A stretch of 64,000 nt of DNA from Terriglobia bacterium (GTDB lineage: Bacteria > Acidobacteriota > Terriglobia > Bryobacterales > Bryobacteraceae): the NCBI GenBank assembly GCA_020073305.1, contig JAIQFK010000015.1, positions 1-64,000 of the forward strand, in the 5' to 3' direction. Positions 1 through 6,930 of the stretch are shown piece by piece. The notes below the pieces were generated by a model. It saw only the letters and a list, made by a program, of their open reading frames with translations, was not told the DNA's origin and did not search any database. The translations under genes were made by a program, and so were the position numbers. Numbering within the stretch: position 1 is the stretch's first letter; each line of letters begins with the position of its first letter.

Positions 1-177
1 GTTCCCCATCAGGCAATACCCGGCGATCCCCACCGATGCCCGCCGGCAATGCTGCGCCAACAACTGTAGATACATGGCGCGGTCGGCGTCCTCAAAGAAT
101 ACGCTTTGCCGCCGGTTCCCGCGTTGCGTTACGTGATGCCAGCATCCCAGCGCCACTACGCGTGCCATTCGTGCCAT
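1..177 (-). pseudogene. REP-associated (RAYT/Y1 family) transposase, 5' end, cut by window edge
   Basis: Reading leftward from an ATG at 175-177, the frame encodes an N-terminus containing HHVTQRGNRRQ and then, toward the window edge, YCLMGN. This is the conserved start of Y1/IS200-like REP-associated tyrosine transposases, in which the HxH-type region and a following YCLMxNHxH block form the HUH active site; the second block is at the very edge and cannot be completed. The gene continues outside the window, so I cannot say whether it is intact. Its first about 110 bp plus the upstream leader are repeated twice more to the right, where only fragments remain. The family call is firm; functionality is unknown. 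Confidence 0.7.
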
Positions 178-253
178 GGAATGGGATAGTCGGCATCGCC
201 AGGCAAGACTCTCATCGGTTTCGGGGTTTCGTAGCCTGTCCCCGAAACTGCCC
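66..253. repeat. 188-bp direct repeat, copy A (RAYT 5' end plus leader)
   Basis: This unit starts at gtagatacatgg and ends just after tgtccccgaaactg. It is repeated almost base for base from 254. It carries the transposase start codon, its upstream leader and the GGGGACAG-type element (on the minus strand, cggggacaggctacgaaac). The tandem arrangement with a period of 188 bp is read directly from the sequence. Confidence 0.9.
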
Positions 254-437
254 GTAGATACATGGCGCGGTCGGCGTCCTCAAAGAATACGCTTTGCCGC
301 CGGTTCCCGCGTTGCGTTACGTGATGCCAGCATCCCAGCGCCACTACGCGTGCCATTCGTGCCATGGAATGGGATAGTCGGCATCGCCACGCAAGACTCT
401 CATCGGTTTCGGGGTTTCGTAGCCTGTCCCCGAAACT
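254..437. repeat. 188-bp direct repeat, copy B
   Basis: Near-identical second copy of the 66-253 unit; a visible difference is ccacgcaag for ccaggcaag near 388. On the minus strand it contains a second RAYT start (ATG at 363-365) that runs only to about 254 before joining the leader of copy A, so it is a truncated duplicate of the transposase 5' end. Confidence 0.9.
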
Positions 438-460
438 CCCTGTCCCCGAAACTCCCTGTC

Positions 461-565
461 CAGCGCCACTACGCGTGCCATTCGTGCCATGGAATGGGAT
501 AGTCGGCATCGCTAGGCAAGACTCTCATCGGTTTCGGGGTTTCGTAGCCTGTCCCCGAAACTGTC
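461..565. repeat. Partial third copy of the RAYT leader repeat
   Basis: The stretch from cagcgccactacgcgtgcc through ttcgtagcctgtccccgaaa repeats the right-hand part of copies A and B, again including the RAYT ATG (488-490, minus strand) but only about ten codons of the gene. It is followed by short reiterations of ctgtccgaaa up to about 611, consistent with slippage or repeated insertion of the same short element. Confidence 0.85.
536..560. repeat. Left arm of inverted GGGGACAG element
   Basis: The minus strand here reads tttcggggacaggctacgaa and continues into acccc. The same motif, with two differences, stands on the plus strand at 1016-1039. The two arms bracket the small membrane protein gene at 614-985. 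Confidence 0.75.
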
Positions 566-613
566 CGAAACTGTCCGAAACTGTCCCGAAACTGTCCTGT
601 CCCCGAAACTGTC

Positions 614-985
614 CTACTTGGCCCTTTGCGGTACTTGCTTCCTATACACCAGGAAGAAATACAGACTGGATCCAAACCAAGCAGTGAAAAAAAAGGCTAA
701 GAGCCATAAGGTCTTCCGTCCTCCTGACGAGGGGTCACACAAAAACATATATATCAGCATTCCAAAGAAGATGACCAATCCTGCAAAGGCACCTACAATG
801 CCTAGACACCCTCCAAGTACCTGGAAAACAGTTCTTGTCACATCGTTCGAGAATATCCGGTCATAGACCGAGACCATCATGATTAGAAAGCCCGCAAGGA
901 GGACCATCCACCATGCCGAAAAGCGAAACAATGTGTAAGCGCGAGAGCTCTCCAAATATGTTCTCATTGCCTGTCTCGTGTTCAA
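614..985 (-). CDS. Small multi-pass membrane protein of unknown function
   Basis: A 123-residue protein with about four hydrophobic segments (around residues 23-42, 53-76, 78-84 extending into a short loop, and 92-113) and a basic C-terminus ending QVPQRAK. I recognise no family. The start is taken as TTG at 983-985 because AGAGG lies nine bases upstream; an in-frame ATG at 965-967 is the alternative. Base composition is clearly more A/T-rich than the core genes around it, and the gene is enclosed by inverted copies of the GGGGACAG element, which suggests it arrived with or was mobilised by RAYT-type repeats. A role as an immunity-type protein is possible by analogy with the Rhs region but nothing here proves it. 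Confidence 0.55.
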   Translation of the reverse strand: MNTRQAMRTYLESSRAYTLFRFSAWWMVLLAGFLIMMVSVYDRIFSNDVTRTVFQVLGGCLGIVGAFAGLVIFFGMLIYMFLCDPSSGGRKTLWLLAFFFTAWFGSSLYFFLVYRKQVPQRAK

Positions 986-1015
986 TTCGAGTTACCTCTA
1001 GGAGATTCGGGGAGA

Positions 1016-1039
1016 TTCGGGGACAGGCTACAAAACCCC
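1016..1039. repeat. Right arm of inverted GGGGACAG element
   Basis: The plus strand reads ttcggggacaggctacaaaa followed by cccc, the inverse of the 536-560 arm. It is preceded by a tandem duplication of ggagattcgg at 1001-1020. Confidence 0.75.
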
Positions 1040-1109
1040 CAAACTGAGTTGCGTGTCTGTGCCGAGGTCTCCGTCCCTAGTTTCCCCCGTCACAGTGTAC
1101 TTGGCCGAG

Positions 1110-1335
1110 TCAAGCGCTCTTAGTTTCGAACAGGTCACGCGGCAGGCCACACTGCCGAATAACCAGTATTCCCTTCCGCAACTCTCTGGCAAGTGGTACA
1201 GGGAACCGTCACAGTGCTGCCGGCCACGCGCTTCTGCATAATGCAATGGCTGCCCCGCTGACGAACTCGCTCAAATCCTTGTGACTGGAGGATACGGCAC
1301 ACTTCGTCGCCGGAAAGCGCCCCCAGCTTACCCAA
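1110..1335 (-). pseudogene. hicA: HicA-family mRNA interferase toxin, frameshifted remnant
   Basis: From a TTG at 1333-1335 the frame reads LSGDEVCRILQSQGFERV, RQRGSHCIM and STVTVP, the normal HicA/YcfA double-stranded-RNA-binding-like fold with its catalytic His (GSH). The reading frame then leaves homology; dropping one of the three G bases at 1201-1203 restores VPLARELRKGIL and RQCGLPRDLFE up to a TGA at 1110-1112, as expected for HicA. The restored part also looks two residues short (KGILVIRQ where the family usually has a longer GTLxSIIRQ). HicA toxins cleave mRNA and are neutralised by HicB. Here the single-base shift plus the damaged partner make an inactive locus likely. A sequencing error at the G run is the main alternative for the shift alone. 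Confidence 0.65.
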
Positions 1336-1429
1336 CCGGGACCTCGACCTCGGTCACAAACACGCCGGTATGAAGCCGCTCATCGACCTCGCGCTCGATG
1401 ATGGCTGTCAGGCGGCGTGACTGTTGCAT
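1328..1429 (-). pseudogene. hicB: HicB-family antitoxin with internal deletion
   Basis: A 33-residue reading frame from ATG (1427-1429) to TAA (1328-1330). Its first half, SRRLTAIIERE, is the canonical HicB N-terminus and its second half, RLHTGVFVTEVEVPVG, is the canonical C-terminus; the approximately forty residues normally between them, which include the core of the RNase H-like fold, are missing. The stop overlaps the TTG start of the hicA remnant, the usual translational coupling of hicBA. Loss of antitoxin core and a frameshift in the toxin are mutually consistent decay. The assignment is from memory of family sequences. Confidence 0.5.
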
Positions 1430-1438
1430 ATTTTCATC

Positions 1439-1867
1439 CTACCGCTTTGCATCCGCTGGCAGCCGCACAAACGGCCTGCCGCGCTTGGAGCGTACGGTCC
1501 GAAAATCGCGCTCGTCCACGGTCAGAATACGATCGATGTTCAAGCGCTCCGCGGTAGCGATCACGGCTGCATCGGCCAGGCCGAGGTCCAGATTCTGGTA
1601 CGTCGTTATGAGTTCGTGACAGCGCGTTATATCCTCGCTTGTCAGGTTTTCCAGCGTGAATGCACCGCTGATCAGACTCTCGATGAAGTCAATCTCTGCC
1701 TGAATTCCAAGGTGCTCACGCAGCAGATAATCAAGCTCGCCAAGGATGGCGGAGGGAATGATAACCAAGCCGCGCTCCCGGACCAGCGCCCTCGCTACGG
1801 CCGAGTGATGGCGATCCTTCTTGTCATAGAGGGCGAAAATCGCCCCGGAGTCAGCGATTATCGCCAA
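1439..1867 (-). CDS. vapC: PIN-domain ribonuclease toxin (VapC family)
   Basis: A 142-residue PIN-domain protein. The N-terminal ADSGAIFALYD supplies the first acidic residue, a central GELDYLL gives the conserved Glu, and LGLADAAVIATAE with TVDERDF give the remaining acids of the Mg-dependent active site, so the catalytic set looks complete. VapC toxins cleave tRNA or rRNA and are held inactive by a co-expressed antitoxin. The start overlaps the end of the upstream ribbon-helix-helix gene by 10 bp, indicating translational coupling. RNA target cannot be inferred. Confidence 0.85.
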   Translation of the reverse strand: MAIIADSGAIFALYDKKDRHHSAVARALVRERGLVIIPSAILGELDYLLREHLGIQAEIDFIESLISGAFTLENLTSEDITRCHELITTYQNLDLGLADAAVIATAERLNIDRILTVDERDFRTVRSKRGRPFVRLPADAKR

Positions 1868-2094
1868 CGGCGGCTCCGGGCCGCGCGGCGCATCAGTTCC
1901 TCAGCGCGCTCTGAAATATCGGAGCGTCCGCTCTCGTAGGCGCCGATACCTTTGGGCCGCGGCCTGCTGACCGACTTGGTATAGGCCAGGATCGCTTCGC
2001 GGATGATCTCCGCCTGCGGCCTCCGCTGTACAGCGGCCAGTTGCCGAAGCGTGAGAGCGACCTCCGAGTCCATATAGATGGTGGTCTTGACCAT
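1858..2094 (-). CDS. vapB: Ribbon-helix-helix antitoxin (CopG/VapB type)
   Basis: A 78-residue protein starting MVKTTIYMDSEVALTLRQLA, a classic ribbon-helix-helix DNA-binding N-terminus, followed by a charged, probably flexible tail ending RRAARSRRWR that would wrap the PIN toxin. The ATG at 2092-2094 is chosen because the RHH strand begins directly after it; longer frames extend into non-coding sequence. The start codon is inside a strong palindrome (2091-2117), as expected for autorepression. It is the first gene of a two-gene unit with the PIN toxin. Confidence 0.85.
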   Translation of the reverse strand: MVKTTIYMDSEVALTLRQLAAVQRRPQAEIIREAILAYTKSVSRPRPKGIGAYESGRSDISERAEELMRRAARSRRWR

Positions 2095-2117
2095 ATATGA
2101 TATATGGTACCATATAT
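2091..2117. promoter_or_regulatory. Overlapping palindromic operator of the vapBC pair
   Basis: Two perfect palindromes share a half-site: ccatatatgatatatgg (2091-2107) and atatatggtaccatatat (2100-2117). The alternating ATATATGG/CCATATAT half-sites are what paired RHH dimers bind, and the block covers the vapB start codon. The regulatory role is inferred from position and from how CopG/VapB proteins work. Confidence 0.65.
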
Positions 2118-2129
2118 TGCCTGAACCGG

Positions 2130-2261
2130 ATGGAACCCGTTCGCAAGCGGTGGGCGCGGCATGGGAGCGCGCGGTGGTTATGGGCGCCGGAGAATGTTGC
2201 GGCGGCGATTCGATACGTGGTTGACGAGCAGGGCGATGCCATGGCCGTTTTCGAGCTGTAA
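2130..2261 (+). pseudogene. Short frame, possible 3' remnant of a RAYT-type transposase
   Basis: A 43-residue frame from ATG 2130 to TAA 2259-2261 ends WLWAPENVAAAIRYVVDEQG then DAMAVFEL. As I remember them, some RAYT proteins end with a similar WxWxxENVxxAxRYVVxxQG stretch, which would make this a fossil of a second transposase in the same accessory region. The similarity is recalled, not searched, and the frame could be chance. Confidence 0.25.
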
Positions 2262-2342
2262 CCCCAGGATTAACACTTCCAACACGTAAACTCTGCGGCC
2301 TAACTCTTGTGCGATACGCGGCCGCCCCCAAAAATAGAAGGT

Positions 2343-3158
2343 ATGAAGTCAACGCAAGCACTCGCAGTCTTTCTTCTATCGATGGGAGTTGCCGCGGCGC
2401 AAAACGACCCGGCTCCCATCAGCCCGATTTTCAATTCTGAGTTCGCATCGCAGGCCGCGCAGGCCAGCAGCGCGCCGCTCTCGTACACCATCGCCCACTT
2501 TCCCTACGGAGGCGGTTGGAGCACGCGGGTGCTGCTGACCAACAGCGGCAAAACCGATGCGACGGTCAACATCACGTTCTTCAACACGGCGGGCGCCCCC
2601 ACATTGGTGCCGCTGGATGGGCAGGGACAGGAGGGCAGCCGGCAGGTCGTGGTGCACCCCAACGACACCCAGGTGGTGGGCGCCGAGCTGAGCGAGCGAA
2701 CGGCGGGCTCGCTGCAAGTAGCGTGGGCCACCGCAACCTCGAATGCGCCTTTGAACGTTTTCAGTCTCTTCGATTTCGGGCCCAACCCGCCAACCATCGC
2801 CGGCGCGGTTGGCGCGCAATCGACGCCGCCCGCGAAGACTTTCCGCTTCCCCGTTTCGGTGGGCGGCCCTTTGCAATATAACTTCGGTCTCGCCATCGCG
2901 AATCCGAATAAAACACAGACGACCGTCACCGTGAAGGTCTTGAACGCTGATGGTACGCCCAAGGGATCGTTCCAGGAGAGCCTGGCGCCCAATGCTCAGA
3001 CCCTCTTCACGCTTCCGAGCAAGGTCTCCTTCGATACCTCGACGCTCTTCAATGGCGCGGTTGCCGTTTGCGCCAGCCAGCCCGTGGGACTGGTAACGGT
3101 CGGATTTGAAGGAGGGGCATTCTTCAGCGCTTCCGTTACCAACGACCCTTGCCCATAG
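2343..3158 (+). CDS. Secreted protein of unknown function, beta-rich
   Basis: A 271-residue protein starting MKSTQALAVFLLSMGVAAAQ, a signal peptide with probable cleavage after AAA or AAAQ. The mature part is rich in Thr, Val, Gly and Asn, with motifs such as GGGWSTRVLLTNSGKTDATV and FNTAGAPTLVPLDGQG, typical of beta-sandwich secreted proteins common in Solibacter-like genomes. Chosen start: ATG 2343, with GAAGG three bases upstream; the longer frame from 2307 lacks a signal peptide at its start. It is monocistronic. I do not recognise a domain with assigned function. Confidence 0.7.
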   Translation: MKSTQALAVFLLSMGVAAAQNDPAPISPIFNSEFASQAAQASSAPLSYTIAHFPYGGGWSTRVLLTNSGKTDATVNITFFNTAGAPTLVPLDGQGQEGSRQVVVHPNDTQVVGAELSERTAGSLQVAWATATSNAPLNVFSLFDFGPNPPTIAGAVGAQSTPPAKTFRFPVSVGGPLQYNFGLAIANPNKTQTTVTVKVLNADGTPKGSFQESLAPNAQTLFTLPSKVSFDTSTLFNGAVAVCASQPVGLVTVGFEGGAFFSASVTNDPCP

Positions 3159-3236
3159 CGCAGTCTGATTCGCGGCACGCTCGCGGCCACGCCGGACCTC
3201 GAAGAGTATCTTAGACTCTTTGAGTAGGCCTCGAGC

Positions 3237-4289
3237 GTGCACAACATCCTGGTCGTGAATCCCGGCTCAACCACAACCAAGATCGCGTTATTTGCGGACG
3301 AGACTCCGGTCTCGGGCGACGTGTTCCGGCATGATGCCGCGGCCCTCCGGCCCTGCGCCAAGCTGTGGGATCAGCTCGAACTTCGCTGGCAGGCGGTTAG
3401 CGGCTGGACCTCGCTGCATGTTCGCGAGGTCTCCGCGGTCGCGGCCACGGGAGGTCTGCTCCGGCCCGTCGAAGGCGGCACGTATGCCGTGAATGAGCGC
3501 ATGCTTGCCGACGCCCGCGCCAATCTACAAGGCCAGCACGCCTCCAATCTCGGCTGCGCGCTGGCGCAGCGGCTGGCGGCCGGATACGGTTGTCCCGCGT
3601 ATGTGGTGGATCCGGTCTCGGTCGACGAGTTGGAACCGCTGGCGCGGTATTCGGGCCATCCGCTGATTCGACGACGCAGTTTATCGCACGCCATCAGTAT
3701 TCATGCCACGGCCCGGCGTGCTGCTGCGGAACTCGGCGTACCGCTGAACACAAGTTCGCTGATCGTCGCGCACTTAGGAGGTGGCATCTCCGTTGCCCCG
3801 GTGCGAGGCGGCCGCATCATCGATGTGAACGACGCCTCGAGCGATGGCCCGTTCTCGCCCGAACGCACTGGCGGACTGCCTCTGCAACCGTTCATCGATC
3901 TCTCTTTCTCCGGCTCGTACTCGGAAGCGCAGATGCGGACGTTCGTGATGGGCGGCGGCGGGTTGCTCGCCTACCTTGGAACGAATTCGGCGCTGGAGGT
4001 GGAGCAGCGCATCCACTCGGGCGATGATGCCGCGCGCGAGGTGTATGAGGCCATGGCGTATCAGATCGCCAAAGAGATCGGCGCCATGGCCACGGTTGTC
4101 GCCGGACGCGTCGACGCGGTGGTGATCACGGGCGGGCTTGCCGCTTCGACGCTGCTCATCAGGTCGATCGAGAACCGTGTGAGATTCCTTGGCCCAGTGC
4201 TGGTCTTCGCAGGCGACGATGAAATGAGCGCACTCGCCCAAGGCGCGCTCGCCGTGTTACGCGGTGAGGCGCAGGCGCTCGAGTACTAA
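3237..4289 (+). CDS. buk: Butyrate kinase
   Basis: A 350-residue acetokinase-superfamily protein that interconverts acyl phosphate plus ADP with short-chain carboxylate plus ATP. The N-terminal ILVVNPGSTTTKIALF is the phosphate-1 motif; LIVAHLGGGISVAPV and the later VVITGGLAAS are the second phosphate and adenosine motifs. Length matches Buk (about 355) rather than acetate kinase (about 400). The GTG at 3237 is used because homology begins at once after it. The downstream ptb begins five bases after the stop, so the pair forms the Ptb-Buk route between acyl-CoA and free acid. Direction in vivo, butyrate or branched-chain substrate, cannot be told from sequence. Confidence 0.92.
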   Translation: MHNILVVNPGSTTTKIALFADETPVSGDVFRHDAAALRPCAKLWDQLELRWQAVSGWTSLHVREVSAVAATGGLLRPVEGGTYAVNERMLADARANLQGQHASNLGCALAQRLAAGYGCPAYVVDPVSVDELEPLARYSGHPLIRRRSLSHAISIHATARRAAAELGVPLNTSSLIVAHLGGGISVAPVRGGRIIDVNDASSDGPFSPERTGGLPLQPFIDLSFSGSYSEAQMRTFVMGGGGLLAYLGTNSALEVEQRIHSGDDAAREVYEAMAYQIAKEIGAMATVVAGRVDAVVITGGLAASTLLIRSIENRVRFLGPVLVFAGDDEMSALAQGALAVLRGEAQALEY

Positions 4290-4294
4290 CGGCC

Positions 4295-5218
4295 ATGATC
4301 CACAATCTGGATGAACTCCTTCAAGCAGCCGCCGACGTGAAAACGCGGCGCGCCTTGGTCGTCTACCCCGCGAACCGCGAGACATTCGCCGCCATTCACG
4401 AAGCGCGGGAGAAGCTCGGCCTCCAGTTCATTCTTGTGGGTGACCGCAAGATGATGGAGCCGGCTTTGCCGGTTGGCGATGGAATCGAGATCGTCGATCG
4501 CGCCGGCGTTGAGGATTCGCTTGCCGCATCCGTGGAGCTGCTAGGCAAAGTCGAGGCGGACATTCTGATGAAGGGTAGCCTGGACACGGCGACCCTGATC
4601 AAGGCGACGCTGCGGCCGGAGAGCGGCCTGCGCACCGGCCGGCTGCTCAGCGATGTTTTCCTGTTCGAATACAACTCGCGCCGGGAAAATAAGCTGGTGA
4701 TGATCACGGACGGCGGACTGAACATCGCGCCCGATCTTGCCGCCAAGGTACAGCTCATCCGGAACGCCGTGGAAGTGGCGCACGCGCTGGGCAACGCGAA
4801 TCCCAAGGTCGCGGTGCTGGCCGCCACCGAGCTGGTTCAGCCGAATATGCCGGCCGCTACGGACGCGGCTGAACTGTTGCGAATGTACGAGCGGGGCGAG
4901 ATCCCGGGATGCGTCGTCTACGGCCCGTTGGCCTTGGATAATGCACTCGACGAGTACGCGGCTCGGGAGAAGCATATCGCCTCTCCGGTGGCCGGAGCCG
5001 CTGAAATCCTGGTTTGTCCGAACATTGAGTGCGCCAACGCGCTGGCCAAATCGACGACTTACATCGGGCACGCGAGGCTGGCGCATGTCATCGTGGGCGC
5101 CCGCATCCCCATCCTGATTCCCTCTCGGGCCGACAACCGCGACGCCAAGCTATTGTCGTTCGCCCTGGGAATGATCATGAGCGAGCGCACCGAGGCCGCC
5201 GGGCGTCATCCTATTTAA
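4295..5218 (+). CDS. ptb: Phosphate butyryltransferase
   Basis: A 307-residue member of the phosphate acetyl/butyryltransferase family, converting butyryl-CoA (or a related acyl-CoA) and phosphate to acyl phosphate and CoA. Diagnostic stretches are ADILMKGSLDTATLIKA near residues 88-104, VFLFEYNSRR and MITDGGLNIAP in the middle, and CPNIECANALAKS with the final VVGARIPILIPSRAD-like region. It lies five bases downstream of buk in the same direction and is almost certainly co-transcribed. The order here is buk then ptb, the reverse of the classical clostridial order. Confidence 0.92.
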   Translation: MIHNLDELLQAAADVKTRRALVVYPANRETFAAIHEAREKLGLQFILVGDRKMMEPALPVGDGIEIVDRAGVEDSLAASVELLGKVEADILMKGSLDTATLIKATLRPESGLRTGRLLSDVFLFEYNSRRENKLVMITDGGLNIAPDLAAKVQLIRNAVEVAHALGNANPKVAVLAATELVQPNMPAATDAAELLRMYERGEIPGCVVYGPLALDNALDEYAAREKHIASPVAGAAEILVCPNIECANALAKSTTYIGHARLAHVIVGARIPILIPSRADNRDAKLLSFALGMIMSERTEAAGRHPI

Positions 5219-5287
5219 GACACCTCGATTTGCTAACAGTCGCGCTGCATCCGTTTGCTACGATGATAGGCTACTGAAAAGTATTCC

Positions 5288-6913
5288 ATGAGCTCTACCC
5301 GGCCGAAAAGGCTGAAGTGGATCTTTCCACTCAGCCTCGTCCTCGCCCTTACGGCTGCCCTGGGTTGGTTGAGCACACGGCAGCCGAAGCCCGGCCAGCA
5401 GATCTACCGGATCGGCTTCGAGAATGAACCACCCCTTCACTTTGTGGGAAAAGATGGCCAGGCCACCGGGCTCGCCGTGGACATGGTCGCCGAAGCGGCG
5501 AGCCGCCGCGGGATTCGCCTTCATTGGCAATTGGAGCCGGAGGGGTCGGAAGCCGCTCTGACCGCTAAGAAGGTGGACCTATGGCCGATGATGACCATCA
5601 GGCCCCCACGAAAGGGGGTCCTCTATATCACGGCGCCGTATCGCGAAGCTGAAATCTGCCTGCTTGTCCGCAGTGAGAGCAGCTACACCCGTTTGGAAGA
5701 TCTCGGGAACTCGACCATCTCTTACAACGGCGCGCCCCTCGACCTGAGTTCGCTCCGTCCTCGCCTCCCGAACGCGCGCCTTGTTGTGATTGAGTCTCCC
5801 AAGGACAGCCTGGAGGCCGTCTGTCAGCAACGCATCGATGCCACCTATCTCAGCGAGTACACCGCAGTGGCGACTCTTCTGGCGGGCGTCACGTGCGGCG
5901 GGCAAGGATTGCGCGTCATCCAGGTTCCCGAACTGAATGGCGTGCTGGGAGTCGGCGCCACTTTCGAAGCCCGGCCTGCCGCCGATGCCATCCGGCAGGA
6001 GATCGGGATGATGGCTGCGGATGGCGCCTTGACCCGGATCGCCGCGCGCTGGCGCTCTTTTTCGGGCCGCAACCTGGAGTTGGCCGAGGCCCTGATCCGC
6101 GCCCAGCACACCGAGCGCAGGCTGATTGCCGCCATCGCCGGCGCCGTTCTCCTGCTCTTCGGAACGTTTTGGCAAGCCATGAGGATCCGGCAGCAACGAA
6201 ACATCGCCAAACAAGCGAGCACGCAGCTTCGCCAGCTCGCCGCGAATTTACAGAATGTGCGCGAAGAAGAGAGGACGCGCATGGCACGCGATCTTCACGA
6301 TGAACTCGGCCAGTGCCTCACCGCCATCAAAATGGACATCGGCTGGGCTGCCGGCAGGGGACTCCCGGACGACAAAATATTCGCCGAAAGGTTGCAGTCA
6401 ACGCTCGCGCTCGTCGATGCCACGATTCGCACGGTGCGCAAACTCGCCACCGAGTTGAGGCCTTCGACCTTGGATCTGGGTCTCAAAGCCGCCATGGAAT
6501 GGCAGTTGGAGGAGTTTCACACGCGAACGGGTATCGAGTATAGTCTCGATCTCCCCCACCAGGACGTCCAGACCGATACCCAACGATCCACCGCTCTATT
6601 CCGCATTCTTCAGGAAGCGTTGACCAACATCACCCGCCATGCCGATGCGAATCGTGTCGATGTGCGGCTGGAACTCAGCCATGGCGATCTCACGCTGGAG
6701 GTTCACGACAACGGAACAGGTATCCCTGAAGAGCAATCTCCCGGCCGTACCTTCGGCATCATAGGAATGCAGGAGCGCGCCCTGGCCTTAGGCGGAGAGG
6801 TCACCGTGAAGCCCCATCCGTCCGGTGGGACCGTTGTCCGCGCCCGCATCCCGTTTAGCCAAACGAACGCTTCCGGTCCCGGCAATGAACGGAACGGCAC
6901 GGTGAGGCCATGA
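5288..6913 (+). CDS. Sensor histidine kinase with periplasmic amino-acid-binding-type domain
   Basis: A 541-residue protein. Residues about 10-30 form an N-terminal membrane anchor; about 40-265 form a family-3 solute-binding domain (YRIGFENEPPLHFV, GLAVDMVAEAASRRG); about 278-299 (LIAAIAGAVLLLFGTFW) form a second membrane helix. A short coiled coil then leads to a HisKA_3 dimerisation domain whose phospho-acceptor is the His in MARDLHDELGQ (about residue 337), followed by a HATPase domain with VHDNGTGIP and FGIIGMQERA. This is the NarX/DesK-like class that normally phosphorylates a NarL-type response regulator. No such regulator is adjacent, so it is an orphan here. It probably senses a small periplasmic ligand. 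Confidence 0.88.
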   Translation: MSSTRPKRLKWIFPLSLVLALTAALGWLSTRQPKPGQQIYRIGFENEPPLHFVGKDGQATGLAVDMVAEAASRRGIRLHWQLEPEGSEAALTAKKVDLWPMMTIRPPRKGVLYITAPYREAEICLLVRSESSYTRLEDLGNSTISYNGAPLDLSSLRPRLPNARLVVIESPKDSLEAVCQQRIDATYLSEYTAVATLLAGVTCGGQGLRVIQVPELNGVLGVGATFEARPAADAIRQEIGMMAADGALTRIAARWRSFSGRNLELAEALIRAQHTERRLIAAIAGAVLLLFGTFWQAMRIRQQRNIAKQASTQLRQLAANLQNVREEERTRMARDLHDELGQCLTAIKMDIGWAAGRGLPDDKIFAERLQSTLALVDATIRTVRKLATELRPSTLDLGLKAAMEWQLEEFHTRTGIEYSLDLPHQDVQTDTQRSTALFRILQEALTNITRHADANRVDVRLELSHGDLTLEVHDNGTGIPEEQSPGRTFGIIGMQERALALGGEVTVKPHPSGGTVVRARIPFSQTNASGPGNERNGTVRP

Positions 6914-6930
6914 CGCAAGGACACGGATCC

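Noticed and set aside
66-565. Possible CRISPR-like or minisatellite array
   Set aside because: Units are 188 bp, adjacent without unique spacers, and contain a transposase start codon.
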